Below are positions 41,505-52,379 of a stretch of 64,000 bases of DNA, piece after piece (position 1 is the first letter of the stretch; every line of letters starts with the position of its first letter). The notes beneath the pieces are model-generated. The model ran no database searches. It was not told where the DNA came from and saw nothing but the letters and a program-made list of their open reading frames with translations. The translations under genes and the position numbers were made by a program. Origin of the DNA: Acanthosepion pharaonis (taxonomy: Eukaryota > Mollusca > Cephalopoda > Sepiida > Sepiidae); contig CAHIKZ030001820.1 of NCBI GenBank assembly GCA_903632075.3, positions 237,501 to 301,500 of the forward strand, given 5' to 3'.

Positions 41505-43121
41505 TTGGATAAATGTGCTAAAGCTACGTATTTTTACGAGGATTATACAACAAACTTCCTCTATTAGTTTAGACCCTGCTGATAAAAATAAAAGATTTAG
41601 AACAAGGAGAAGCTTATAAGTGTAACTAGGTGTAAATGAGAGTGAAGGAATTCACCATAAGAAAATGAAAGAAATAGTGCGTAAAGAGTACTATAGAAGG
41701 GTACGACTGGTATTAAAAAACTGAATTGAATTCTCAGAACAGAATTATATTATATTAATAACCTAGCCATCCCAGTGGTCCAATATAGTTTCAACATCTT
41801 GAACTGGACTCTAAATGACATCAGACAAATGGATTCTAAAACAAGAAAGCTTTTTTCTAATATATAAGATGCATCATCCAAAGGCTGATGTAGACCGTCT
41901 ATACATACCCCGTAAAGAAGGTGGAAGAGGTCTTATTCAGCTAGAATTGTCATACAAGACAACAACTATTGGCTTATTTATTAACTTACATGGAAACAAC
42001 AAATGACTGGATGATAAAATTAGTGAAACAACATGAAAACAGAAAGAAAAAATATTCAATAATAAAAAGAAGGCAGTAAATACAAACAACATTTACATTT
42101 AGTAGATTCTGTAGTAAATCAAAACAGAAGCCAAGAACCAACTATTGCAGCAAAAGATATGAAAAGAAAGCCAAGGATAAAGCCCTTGAACAGATGAAAC
42201 AACGCTGGCAAGACAAACCTCTGCATGGCCAATATCCAGAACGTGCAAATAAACCCAATGTTGATAAAGTTAATACTCATCGATGGTTACGAGCATCTGG
42301 ATTAAAGTCTGAAACTGAAGGCTTTATTCTTGCAGCGCAAGACCAGAGTCTTTTCACTAGGAATTTTCAGGCAAATATCATACATAATAATGTGGATCCA
42401 AAATGCAGGTTCTGTGACAAATACCAAGAAACAATAGACCATCTAATCTCAGGATGTTCTATACTTGCCCCAAATGAATATAAAAATCGTCACGATAGAG
42501 TGGGGCAATACTTACACTGGACAATGTGCAAACACTTTGGAAAATGTGTAAGCAAACACTGGTATGAACATCGGCCAGCGCCGGTTACAGAAATAGAAGA
42601 TGTCACCATTCTATGGGATTATACCATCCACACAGACAGAAAATTGAAGCAAATAGGCCGGACATTATTGTCAAAAACCAGAAAAAAAAAACTTGCCTAC
42701 TAATTGATATGGCTTGTCCAGCGGATTGTAACATAGCAACCAAGGAATTTGAAAAACTATCAAAATACAAAGACCTGGAAATTGAAAAATAAAAAAATGT
42801 GGAAATTGAAAACAAGAATAATACCAGTGGTAATAGGTGCACTTGGAATTATAAAAAATGGAACAAAACAACACATTGAAAGAATCCCTGGAAACCCCAG
42901 CTTAAGAGACATACAGAAAATTGTCTTATTAAGTACAGCACACACACTAAGGAGAACTTTGTCTATGTAACGCTAGCAACTTCATCGGAGATAAAAAAAA
43001 AAAAAAAAAAAAAAAAAATTAACATGAAATGTGGCCATAACAACACACCACGACCTGCCTTAGGTCTTTCCGCAGACTTGGTAGGTAGTGTGTCCATAGC
43101 AGAAATCGAATGATGATGATG

Positions 43122-43153
<32 letters not shown>
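41505..43153 (+). pseudogene. R4/Dong-type LINE, 5'-truncated
   Basis: The plus strand begins within the RT thumb: YKYLGVNESEG (about 41610), MKEIVRKEYYRRVRLVLKTE, AIPVVQYSFNILNW. Then YKMHHPKADVDRLYIPRKEG follows (41815-41960). 42194-42703 is open for 169 codons and holds the zinc knuckle CRFC-x8-H-x4-C (about 42403-42456) and ILWDYTIHTDRK. The endonuclease RPD motif at about 42655 is legible in the next frame. The C-terminus, IPGNPSLRDIQKIVL to TLRRTLSM, ends at 42968. The tail is poly(A) (42988-43018), a 100-base 3' UTR, then (GAT)n(AAT)n. The copy is inserted within (AAT)n. Confidence 0.85.
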
Positions 43154-43240
43154 TAGTAATATTTATTAATTCAATAAACTTACTATATTTCGCTTGTTTC
43201 AATAATTCATTACAGTTTTCATAAAAAGGTAATTAAACAG
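43154..43240 (+). repeat. Dispersed repeat H, copy 2, right half
   Basis: attaattcaataaacttact and caataattcattacag match the 3' half of 8905-9230. Confidence 0.6.
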
Positions 43241-43244
43241 ATTA

Positions 43245-43335
43245 TTTCGACATTCACAATCTTCATACTGCTATCCTCGTCTTTATTGCCGTATTCACGA
43301 CGTTTCGATAATTATACGTTAAAAAACCTCTTCAG
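43245..43335 (-). mobile_element. SINE family A fragment
   Basis: The minus strand contains CTGAAGAGGTTTTTTAACG, GAAACGTCGTGAATACGG and AAGACGAGGATAGCAG. Confidence 0.65.
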
Positions 43336-43514
43336 ATGTTATCTGGAATTAAAAGAAATATGTTATTTTTTATTTAGATAAATATTAGTTTGTTCTAATT
43401 GAATGCAAATGCCTTTTTTTTCCCTTGGTAACTCAATTTTTTTTACGTCTGCATTTGCCGGGTATTGGACTTACCAATTTTATGTCATGCAACTTTTCCC
43501 TTTTATACAATGGG

Positions 43515-43720
43515 CCATGTGGACAAGTGGAATTAACTGAAACTGAAATATTCAATGGCATGGCACGTGGAATTAGAATAATCTACCCCAGTGGACTAAA
43601 TGGAAGCTTACGTTCGAAATTCTAATTAATACAGCAGGAAGTGTCTGAAGCGGAAAACGGTCGAAACATCTGTAATAATGATTAGGATAACAGTCCGAAA
43701 AATATATATAGTGTATATGT
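43515..43720 (+). mobile_element. SINE family A, 3' two thirds
   Basis: ggcatggcacgtggaattag, accccagtggactaaatgg, tgtctgaagcggaaaacgg, cgaaacatctgtaataatg, ataacagtccgaaaaat. Head lost. Confidence 0.7.
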
Positions 43721-44180
43721 TAAATAGTTTTTTAATTATAACAAATTAGTCCTTTTGATGTAACAATATTTATAAATGTAAATAGTGTAAATTTCAAATA
43801 GTGTAAATGTTAAATAGTTTGTTACTCATAAGAAATCATGTACTTTTGATTTGGCAATATATATACATTTTCTTAAACAAATAACATTTTTTTTAATCAT
43901 ATTTATTTGAACTTTTCACTGCCATCTTCTGTATTGGATTTTCTTTTATTTTCCTTCACCGTCTCTTTTTTTGTCGTCAGATTATTTTTTCAAAAAAATA
44001 AAATTATTATGACTAATTTCTCTTCTACCAACTTTACTAGTTATATCACTACTGCTACAGAAGCTGCAGAAGTTTTCCATATCTTGTCTTTTTTAAAAAT
44101 GTTTCTTCATCATTTTTTCATCTTACATTTTTCCTTTAAAAATATCGTTCCTGCGTGTTCCATTATAATATTTCCAATTT
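43721..44180. other. No gene recognised
   Basis: A short duplication, gtgtaaatgttaaatagttt, occurs near 43715 and 43803. The 102-codon plus frame at 43907-44215 has no motif. Confidence 0.4.
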
Positions 44181-44185
44181 TTATT

Positions 44186-44229
44186 AATTATTATTATTAT
44201 TATTATTATTATTAAAAATGTACTTTCGG

Positions 44230-44273
<44 letters not shown>
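44186..44273. repeat. (ATT)n and (TA)n microsatellites
   Basis: ATT run 44186-44214, TA run 44233-44273. Confidence 0.95.
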
Positions 44274-44274
<1 letters not shown>

Positions 44275-44859
44275 GTTTTGAAAATCATATCCTTTTTGCC
44301 AGAAAAATTCAGAAGCTTTTTTCAACTAAACTTTTTTGTTGTAAAACTTGTTTTTGAAATAGTACTTAATGCCCCAACAATAATAGACAAACCCTTTTGA
44401 CCTGTGATGTCAACTAATATAATATTTCAAAACGGACACAAAGAACATTTTCAAAAATATAAAGACTCAAGCAAATTCAGAGTCAGAAATGAAACGTATT
44501 AATCATCAAACAGCGTTTCCAAATATCAAACACATTTCCTTTCAGGATAAAATCAGAATTGCAAGTCGTTTGAATACGGTCACACGGTAATCGAATGAAT
44601 ATAAAGAAAATCTGTTGAAGCCATTTTAATTTAGACGGAAAAGAATCTAAAGTTTTAAATCATGTCTGAAAAGGTCTCCTGATGCAATGATCTAAGCTCA
44701 GACAAATCTCTCAAAAGAATAATCATGCTAGAAGGGATACTCCGCCACTAGTGGCTCCAGTTTCTTTCCAGGGAAGCAACACAAGATGCAGAAAAGAGAA
44801 TAATAATAATAATAATAGCTATGCATTCTCTATTTCATAGCTTGAGAGCTGTGCAAATC
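44275..44859. other. No gene recognised
   Basis: A short (AAT)n lies at 44802-44818. Nothing else. Confidence 0.4.
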
Positions 44860-45290
44860 CAAGAATAAAAGCAACTACCCATTGACTAACTTTGATTACA
44901 TAAGCTATTTGTTTCCACGTATGTTCAGCCAGCACTGATGAGTATTTATGGGGCCAAAATCGCCTTGCATAGAAGAATTTATTAAAAAAAATCTGCTTCC
45001 CCCAATCTTACTTTTAAGACAAAGTTTCGACAGTCTAGTGCATAAATTTGCTTACATCCACTATTCGGATTCCCCAACCGTACAGAAATCATTGATGAAT
45101 GCTTTTGGGTGCAATATTTCTTTACATTCATTAAAAAAAACTTTGCTTCTCCCAACCTTTTATTTCAGACGTAACTTAGCCAGCTAACTGCCTAACTGTT
45201 CTTACATCCACTATCTGGTTGCCTCAAACGTTCAACCAACGCTGAGGAATGTCTATTGGTGCAATGTTTCCCTACATGGGAGAAATCTTT
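44860..45290 (+). repeat. ~150-bp tandem repeat, three degenerate copies
   Basis: ctgcttcccccaatctt (44992) recurs as ttgcttctcccaacctt (45143). cttacatccactat recurs 150 bases apart (45053, 45203). gatgagtatttatggggcca (44937), gatgaatgcttttgggtgca (45093) and gaggaatgtctattggtgca (45252) mark three units. Confidence 0.75.
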
Positions 45291-45299
45291 TAAATATTT

Positions 45300-46160
45300 C
45301 TGCTTTGCATATATTTTTATGCCACTTGCGATTTTGCTAAGCTGCTTCTTCTAACTAGGCCAAAGATGGATTATTGTCAGTAAGATTAACCTTCTAGTGC
45401 TATGTCACCAATATCAGCATCTGACGTGCTTGAGTCAATATGGTAACATAACATGCATTACTTTCGGAACGAACTTTAATATATCTGGAATGTACATTTT
45501 AAATATGTGTTCGAATAGTTACGTACCATGGAACTTGAAAGCAAATTATCAAAACAATGCTAGTACAATTGGAATTAGTAAAGCAAATGAGAAAGTTTGA
45601 ATAATGTTATTAATATTGACTTGTTGAATACCCGTGCTCCAAGCATAGACAGTTTTACATAGGGGTACTCTTAGAAATGTAAAATTTATGTATATACAAC
45701 ATTATATATAATAAACATGTACCAAAAAATGTATAAACAACATTTTCCGGAAGACTCTTATTTTCTATGGCTACATTTATCATTATTCAATTGAATCTCC
45801 TACTCTGGCCATAGCTGCGAACAGCTTACCATGCGATAAATTTGAATTTTCTAATGTATATTGGCTACTTGTAGGAAAGGATACCAATCTAAAATAGATT
45901 TTTGCTACAAAATCCCTATTGCAGATTTTGCTCAGGCACATTTGTGTTTATTCAACAGCAACAGAGATCACATGTGGCAAAATTTTCAACAATCCAAGAC
46001 CTTGAGTTACTGTAAATGAAGCGTGTTATTGAGTGAGATTAACAATTTGAACAAAACCAGCAACCAATTTCAATCGGACACGATGTTTAAGACTTCATTG
46101 AACAAACCCATATCTACGATGAAAGAAATATTTCCGTCAAGAAAAAGTTAAATTTGAGGT
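45300..46160. other. No gene recognised
   Basis: Nothing supported. Confidence 0.4.
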
Positions 46161-46167
46161 ATGTTTT

Positions 46168-46318
46168 TCAGGCATTTCCAAAGGTGCCACATGCTGGGAT
46201 CGAGCCCTCCAGTCCGATAACATCAGAAAGTCTCCTTCTTGACAAATCGGCCACGGGGAGATTCGAACACGGGTCTCATGGTCAGAATATGAACGTTCTA
46301 ATTATTTAGTCACGTGCC
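46168..46318 (-). mobile_element. tRNA-derived SINE, family C, copy 2
   Basis: Minus strand: GCACGTGACTAAATAATTAG, B box TGTTCGAATCTCC, body CAAGAAGGAGACTTTCTG, ATGTTATCGGACTGGAGGG. Same order as 6540-6699. Confidence 0.8.
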
Positions 46319-46489
46319 CATCAATTTTCTAATACTGATAATAATCTAGCTCAGTTGATTAAAGATTTGGTTAATAAATTTGGCGAAATAGCGATTTCAA
46401 TTCCTGGTCGGGATAACTTAGGCTCAGTAAAAATAGGACGATCAATTACTAAACAGTACGACATAGAAGAACTAGACGTGATATACCTA

Positions 46490-46660
46490 GACATGGGCAG
46501 TGGAATGAGAACAGTCGATTCCACGTAGATTATATAACGAGTTGAGTTCAGTATTCCTTGTAAGTTAACCTGATGGATACACACCTGAGGAAGGCTGGAT
46601 GGCATAGCAAAAACGTTGTCACAACAATCCGAATGATAGTAAAGTAAATAATATTAAATC
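46490..46660 (+). mobile_element. SINE family A, diverged 3' part
   Basis: gtggaatgagaacagtcgat, cacacctgaggaaggctgg, aaaaacgttgtcacaacaat then ccgaatgatagtaa. Confidence 0.6.
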
Positions 46661-46749
46661 AATTCAGTTCGTTTTTTCGCCGTTTTACATAATTTGAAAA
46701 CAGCATTGAGACACATTAAGAAAAGATTTAATAACTTCAACTGTTGAGA

Positions 46750-48062
46750 TCAAGCCAAAACTTGAAAAAGAAAAAAAAAAAGGATAGATGAGCGATAAAA
46801 TTCTCTAGATGAAAAGAGTCGAAAACACTGCCAAGCTAAGGCACGGAATATAGGTCTTTACACAAGAAAATTAGGAATAGATGCAAGCAGGCTAAATTGG
46901 AATGACTCAACGAAAAATGTGTAGAAATAAAAAGTATGAACATCAGGGATTAAGCAGATATGCATAAAAATAAGAGAAGTAAGATGACAAAAGACAATCT
47001 CATCAACAGGATGCATAAAATCCAAGGACGGGATAATGGTAAGAGTCAAATAAAAATATGATTCAGTGATAGAACAAATACATTGGATAATTCGTTCACG
47101 ATTAGAGAGCACTACCGGCAATACACTTAAATATAGTAGGGTCAGAAATATTAAAATGTTAAATGTAATCCGCACTGATCAAATTGAATAGAAACAAACT
47201 GACCTGACTGAATTACAATAGAGATACTAACAGCCACAGATGAATTCAGCACACAACTGTAGACATAATAAATATATAGTCAGTTATGTGCTATGTGTGA
47301 TACACGTTTAGGCGATCATGTATCGAGAGATACATGACTGACGAGGCAGATTTTTTCCAGCAGCAGTTTTCTTTCTGCGGTAGACCAGTTGCTATCCAAG
47401 TCATTAGAACACGGTCTACCCTGCTACTCACCCTTAGCTTGTGGGGGGAGAGGAGGATTCATACCTTTCCCAAGGGTCAATCAGTCAGTTATGTGCCATG
47501 CGTGATACACGCTTAGGCGATCATGTATCTTTCGCTACATGACAGACGAGGCAGATTTTTAATGAATGGGAAATCCATCGGCCAATAGTCATATAAAAAA
47601 AAAATATCATACGAATTCAGATGAATAGACAATACAGCAGAATTATATCAGGAACAGGACACGGAAAGCGTGATCATGGAACAAGCAACACGATATTTAT
47701 TCACTTAATGATGTCAGAAACGGCAATACAAATGCAAGAGGATATGTACCAGTGTTTTATAGATTATCCAAAAGCGTCTAATAAATTACGTCAAAAGAAC
47801 AGCTGTGACCGCTAGGTGACCTTGACATATTTGGGAAGGATATTAGAATAATCAAGAAGATATACGGGCAGCAGACTGTCTGCTAACGAATAAACAATGA
47901 GTTCAGTAAATATGCAAAGATAGACAATTTTTTAAGATGAGAATGTGTCTTCAAACTGGACTTATACAGACTATAAAACCTATAACAAAACGACCAAATT
48001 TATTACGGGATGAAAAGGACAGAATGTTGTGGAGAGCCATCATTGCGTACGCCCTGAATGGA
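46750..48062 (+). pseudogene. RTE/BovB-type LINE fragment with 3' end
   Basis: The plus strand reads, in pieces, the family of 25974-28804. Linker parts KARNIGLYT and QAKLEWLNEKC, then TGCIKSKDG (46760-47110). RT part: ISGTGHGKRDHGTSN, MQEDMYQCFIDY (47621-47780), IFGKDIRIIKKIYG, INNEFSKYAKI (47830-47920). After a deletion comes the C-terminus, NLLRDEKDRMLWRAIIAYAL then NG and stop (47997-48062). The tail is a (GAT)n(GAA)n microsatellite. SINE-like sequence interrupts it at 47279-47561. Confidence 0.75.
47279..47561 (-). mobile_element. SINE family B/D with duplicated head or flanks
   Basis: 78-bp near-identical direct repeats (47279-47356 and 47484-47561, starting gtcagttatgtgc) bracket 47357-47483. 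The bracketed part carries the body shared with 50875, 51985 and 63485 (ttgctatccaag, cggtctaccctgctactca, tcatacctttcccaagggt). It is either a SINE dimer (head-body-head) or a SINE piece inside a large duplication. Confidence 0.6.
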
Positions 48063-48075
48063 TAGAGTACATTGA

Positions 48076-48135
48076 TGATGATGATGATGATGATGAAGAA
48101 GAAGAAGAAGAAGAAGAAGAAGAAGAAGAAGAAGA
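48076..48135. repeat. (GAT)n(GAA)n, LINE 3' tail
   Basis: Trinucleotide tail directly after the LINE stop codon region. Confidence 0.9.
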
Positions 48136-48285
48136 AATCGATGAGAAGTACAGCTCTGAATTCTAAAACGTCTGGGCAACTCTACCCTGGAAAAATATTT
48201 GCTATGGAAACAACAGAAGTAATGCATTCATTGCGTGATGAGACGTGTCGACCCATACACCTCCGGGTCTCTACCGACTAGAGTG

Positions 48286-48333
<48 letters not shown>

Positions 48334-48556
48334 CTACTTGTTTGTGTTTGCTCCTGTCATGTTTAGCTGATAAACTTCCAATGGTGAACGTATAAACAGT
48401 CAGAAAAAAGTCCTTCCTACTTTTTTTCATAGTAAGCCTTTATTGCATATAATAGTGTGTGTTTCCAAGTTTCTATTCATGAAATGATACCGAAATTTAT
48501 TCACATATGTAAAACACATACCAACAGACAGACGAACAATTACATCAGAACACACA

Positions 48557-48560
<4 letters not shown>
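48136..48560. other. No gene; (TATC)n at 48283-48332
   Basis: Tetranucleotide TATC repeat of about 50 bases. Nothing else. Confidence 0.6.
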
Positions 48561-48630
<70 letters not shown>

Positions 48631-48655
48631 GAGAGAGAGAGGGAGAGAGAGAGAA
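48561..48655. repeat. (TA)n(GA)n microsatellite
   Basis: TA run to 48598 followed by GA run with gg interruptions. Confidence 0.95.
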
Positions 48656-49318
48656 AATTGTAGAGAAAACGTAGATATATAATCCACGTATATCTTCAAG
48701 CATTATGCACTAAACGCTTCAGGTTACTTGACTTTGAAAGTCAGACATAAGAATTGTATTCACCGTGTTGCCAATGTTATTGAAGACATTTTTGAAGAAA
48801 CCTGCAATAGAAAAAAAGAAAAGAAAAGAAAATATGAAAGCCACGGGCAAATAGCTCCAGTCTAAATGTTTGACGCAGTGAATGCCGCTTGGATGTTATT
48901 GGGTGATTCACTGATTAAAGAAAGCTAATGTTTGGGGGCAGGGCTGGTGAACGTTGATTCAACTTCGGGCAATTAGTGTTTGTGTCAAATGCCAAAGACT
49001 ATTTAAGTTAGTAGTTGTACCGATATTTAGAAGTTGTTTTCGTCAAAGAGGAAATATTTTGGAGAGAAATGCAACAAAGAACATCTTGAAGATGTTTCGG
49101 GAAGGAAAATAATTAGTTATTTTTAAATATTTTTCCACATCTTTCCCTCCCTATAAATTACATCGACGTACGAATAGATATTGGATAGTCTCTCAATTTG
49201 ATGCACTTCCCTAAATTTTGAATCAATGATAAACCATCAAAATAAAATTAAATCTTTTTTGGTCCGAAAATCTTTATGCCTAATCACTTATAAACCGTAC
49301 GTATGTATGTGTGCGTGT
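48656..49318. other. No gene recognised
   Basis: Nothing supported. Confidence 0.4.
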
Positions 49319-49375
49319 GTGTGAGAGAGAGAGGGAGAGAGAGAGAGAGAGGGAGAGAGAGAGAGTGAGAGAGAT
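49319..49375. repeat. (GA)n microsatellite
   Basis: Imperfect GA run. Confidence 0.9.
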
Positions 49376-49429
49376 TTATGCAAATCTTGTGTAAAATGTG
49401 CTGTGCTTATTTTTCTATAATTTTTCATG

Positions 49430-49525
49430 AGTTGTGTATTATTTTCTTTTCGGGACATGTATAAAATTTGACGAATTTTATATATCCAAGCTCTTTCGGC
49501 TGTACTTTTACCCATTATCAAGGAT
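49430..49525 (-). pseudogene. PLE N-terminus and terminal motif
   Basis: Minus strand: CTTGATAATGGG...GCCGAAAGAGC (49487-49516), then IYKIRQILYMSRKENNTQLM as in other PLE N-termini. The hairpin pairing is poorer than in the other copies. Confidence 0.5.
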
Positions 49526-49637
49526 GAATTTTATTTTACATTAAGAGGACAGAATTTGAAAAGTAAACAGTTTTATAAATCTAGATACATGCATAAAACA
49601 ATGCATATATTCATGTATACATATAACCGCTTGGATA

Positions 49638-49661
49638 TATATATATATATATATATATATA
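49638..49661. repeat. (TA)n microsatellite
   Basis: Short TA run. Confidence 0.9.
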
Positions 49662-49938
49662 ACATTCGAATAATTTTTCTATAATTTATACCATGAAAAG
49701 AACAAATTATTTGAACATATATGAAAAATTATATATAAAAAAAAACTAGAATTAAGAAATGAGTGGGGAAGAGAGAACAAAAATAGGTAAAAGATATGCT
49801 GAAGTAATTTATAATGGAGACAAATTAATAAAAGGAAACACATTAAAAACATTTCATAATAAAAAGAAACAAAAAATCATCACAAAACACTAGAAAAGTT
49901 ATATTAACATAAATAATAATGCCGAAATGAAATAACGG

Positions 49939-49939
<1 letters not shown>

Positions 49940-49976
<37 letters not shown>
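49940..49976. repeat. (TA)n(TG)n microsatellite
   Basis: TA run followed by TG run immediately before the PLE-type terminus. Confidence 0.95.
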
Positions 49977-49977
<1 letters not shown>

Positions 49978-50235
49978 AAAAGAAAAAACTGGAATAGTTA
50001 CCGACACGTTTCGTCCTTTATGGACTTTTTCATGGAAAAACGAAATGAATTTATTAAACAAAGTAGCTAATAATAAGAAAACAAAATGTCTTTTGCAACT
50101 GGAAGAATTTATAGAACGTATTTTCATACTGTTAACTGAAAATTACGTCAATTACTGTCACGTGTGGAGATATTGTTTTCTGTCGAAAATACCTAAACAG
50201 AAACGACAGAACAAACACCAATCTGGGACAATTAA
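49978..50235 (+). mobile_element. PLE-type terminal segment
   Basis: On the minus strand GTCC-ATAAA-GGAC then GAAACGTGTC (50003-50021) is a hairpin plus GAAA with a minimal ACG/UGU stem and GUC. Downstream plus sequence (tgtcttttgcaactggaaga, tgtcacgtgtggagatattg) matches 38300-38500. Confidence 0.55.
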
Positions 50236-50725
50236 TACACAACTGCCATGTTGATATTATTTGTAAATTACAAAAAGAGTATAAAAAATTAGAGAGAAAC
50301 ATTGTCCCTTAACTTAAATAAAACTGGTCTGGATATTTTATTTTTAATTGACATTCTCCCAAGACAAGACATTACAGTCACTAAAAGGTAAGGGGGTTAC
50401 AGGGTGTGGAGGATTTAGGAAGAGAAAGATTAGGAATGAGCAGAAAGAGAAAAGGGTATTGAGAAAGACAGTAGATAGCTTTTAACATTGGATTTAAATT
50501 TATGCAGCTTAAAGTTGACTTGAAAGCAGCGTGACGGATTTCTATAAGCGAGAAATGGAAGAAAAGAAACTGTTACCCTCCAGCTACATCCAACCAGCTT
50601 AACTGCACATTGTGAAGATCTCGATGCCAGTCTAGTATTGCACTTACTTTCAGCCTAAATATACTATATGTACATTACCTGACACTGCAGTAAACGTTGA
50701 AAAATAAAACCTATTCGCCTGGCTC
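50236..50725. other. No gene recognised
   Basis: Nothing supported. Confidence 0.4.
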
Positions 50726-50728
50726 CCA

Positions 50729-50729
<1 letters not shown>

Positions 50730-50790
<61 letters not shown>
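50730..50790. repeat. (AC)n microsatellite
   Basis: About 60 bases of pure AC. Confidence 0.95.
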
Positions 50791-50792
<2 letters not shown>

Positions 50793-50874
50793 CCGCTATC
50801 AGTTTAATAGTGTCATTGTAAACTGTACGATCCTAATATTATCTTCATAGTCTGTTCTTCAGCAATGTTACATA

Positions 50875-51095
50875 CAATTTTTTGGTTCCTTTTCCGAGAC
50901 CGTTCGCCACCCAAGGCGATAGGACCCACTCTGTCCTGCTACTGACCCATAGCTGGTTAGAGAAGACATTGATTCATACCTTTCCCAAGGGTATTTGCAC
51001 GTAAGTGAATATACCGAACTCGGGAGGAATATCGAACTCGGAAGGAATATTGAACTCGGATCTATGATTCCGCAATCTGAACCACTATACATTCA
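50875..51095 (-). mobile_element. SINE family B/D with B-box triplication
   Basis: On the minus strand: head TATAGTGGTTCAGATTGCGG, then three 18-bp copies containing CGAGTTC (51010-51062), then TTCACTTACGTGCAAATACC, GGGAAAGGTATGAATC, AGCAGGACAGAGTGGGTCC. Body shared with 51985 and 63485. (ATC)n precedes the head. Confidence 0.75.
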
Positions 51096-51885
51096 TCATC
51101 ATCATCGATCGATCTCTCTATGGTTGGTTGAAAATCCATTGAGAATCCCTTTCCACACTGTTTGCTCCAGTATTGCTGTCTGTAGATCCCCAATGTCCAA
51201 TCTCGAGGTATGCTGTCTGGGAAAGTTTATTTTCGTAAGAAGACACATCCAGAAGGATGCGATAGGAGTAAAGATGAAAGGATTACCCAGTTCTCTCGAA
51301 AGCAGTGGCTAGCAAACTGTAATCGTTTTTTGTTTGAGCTTAACAGAGATTGATCTAAGTTCTCCATAAATTGTGGTAAGCCTTGCATGTGATCTCCAAC
51401 TGTTGTTCTGTTTTATTTTCTAAGTACATTTTTATATGTTCCATTCGTTTCAAGGCGAAGAGATAATGTCCAAGTTTCTGATTCCTACAGTAGGAATGAT
51501 TCAATCAATGTTCGAATGTTGGAGTTTTATGGAGAATGGAAGGTTCGGGTGCTAAATCTTGTAAAGTTGTTACACGCATCACATGGAAGACATTTGCGGA
51601 TGTTGAAGTCTTTTTGGGAATCTTTTATTTGAGGTCCAATATACTTGAAGTCTTTAACTCTTTGGAGATGTCTTATTTAGTGAGTTTAATTCGAACGCGG
51701 ATCTACGATGCCTCCAACCATGTCCGCTATCCATTACTCCAGTGTGACTCAATCCTATTATGAAAATAGAAATTACACTTAGTTGTTTTTTTACGCTGAA
51801 ATAAAAAAAAAATACGATAACGTTTCATTTAATGAGAAAAACAAAGAAAATCGTTTAAGAGTTTCATTCAATGTTTTTCTAATGT
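51096..51885. other. No gene; one tRNA-like stretch
   Basis: The minus strand at about 51640-51765 has TGGAGTAATGGATAGCGG and CGTTCGAATTAAA, A- and B-box-like. The head resembles that at 63485. Nothing else is supported. Confidence 0.45.
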
Positions 51886-51889
51886 TTTT

Positions 51890-51980
51890 TGTTATAATGA
51901 AAGCGTAGAATCACTCCATAGTGATTATTGTTCAAAGCTATTTCGGATAATTCATTAATCATTTTCAAGGGATTCCTTTT
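51890..51980 (-). mobile_element. PLE terminal repeat piece
   Basis: Minus strand: CCTTGAAAATGATTAATGAA followed by TTATCCGAAATAGC, comparable to the TTGATAATGG...CCGAAAGC motif elsewhere. Downstream of the PLE endonuclease at 52380 on the same strand, separated by a SINE. Confidence 0.45.
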
Positions 51981-51984
51981 TATG

Positions 51985-52245
51985 TAGACCCGGTTGAGTA
52001 ATGCGAGCCGGATGAGGAATAAGAGAACCGTGTTCGATTCCCAGTCGAGTACATTACATTCACTTACGTGCAAATCCTTTAGACTAGGTATGAATCCATT
52101 TCACTCCTACCCCCACAACTAAATAGCAGGAAAGAGTGGGTCTAGGGGACAACTCTAAATTCAAAATCTCCAACTCTGGGTAAATATGTCAAACTGAGAT
52201 CTTCCGCCTTGCGTGTTAAGCCGTCTAAGAGAATGGCAGCTCTGA
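51985..52245 (+). mobile_element. SINE family B/D, copy inserted in PLE
   Basis: tgcgagccggatgaggaata, B box tgttcgattccca, cattcacttacgtgcaaatc, aggtatgaatcc, tagcaggaaagagtgggtct. Confidence 0.7.
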
Positions 52246-52379
52246 ATCGAAATTCATTCAGTATGTGGCCCTGGAGAAGCACATACATTACAGCTAATGA
52301 AAGGATCGTCGAGTTTATAATGACATTATGATCTCGAATGCTGTCGGTTAAAAAAAAATGTTTTCCTTTTTTATATCCT

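Noticed and set aside
46858..47175. 105-codon minus frame rich in hydrophobic residues, looking like membrane segments
   Set aside because: The plus strand reads as RTE-type LINE linker; the minus frame is its shadow.
48072..48281. Frame starting with Met and Lys runs
   Set aside because: Translation of the (GAT)n(GAA)n tail of a LINE.
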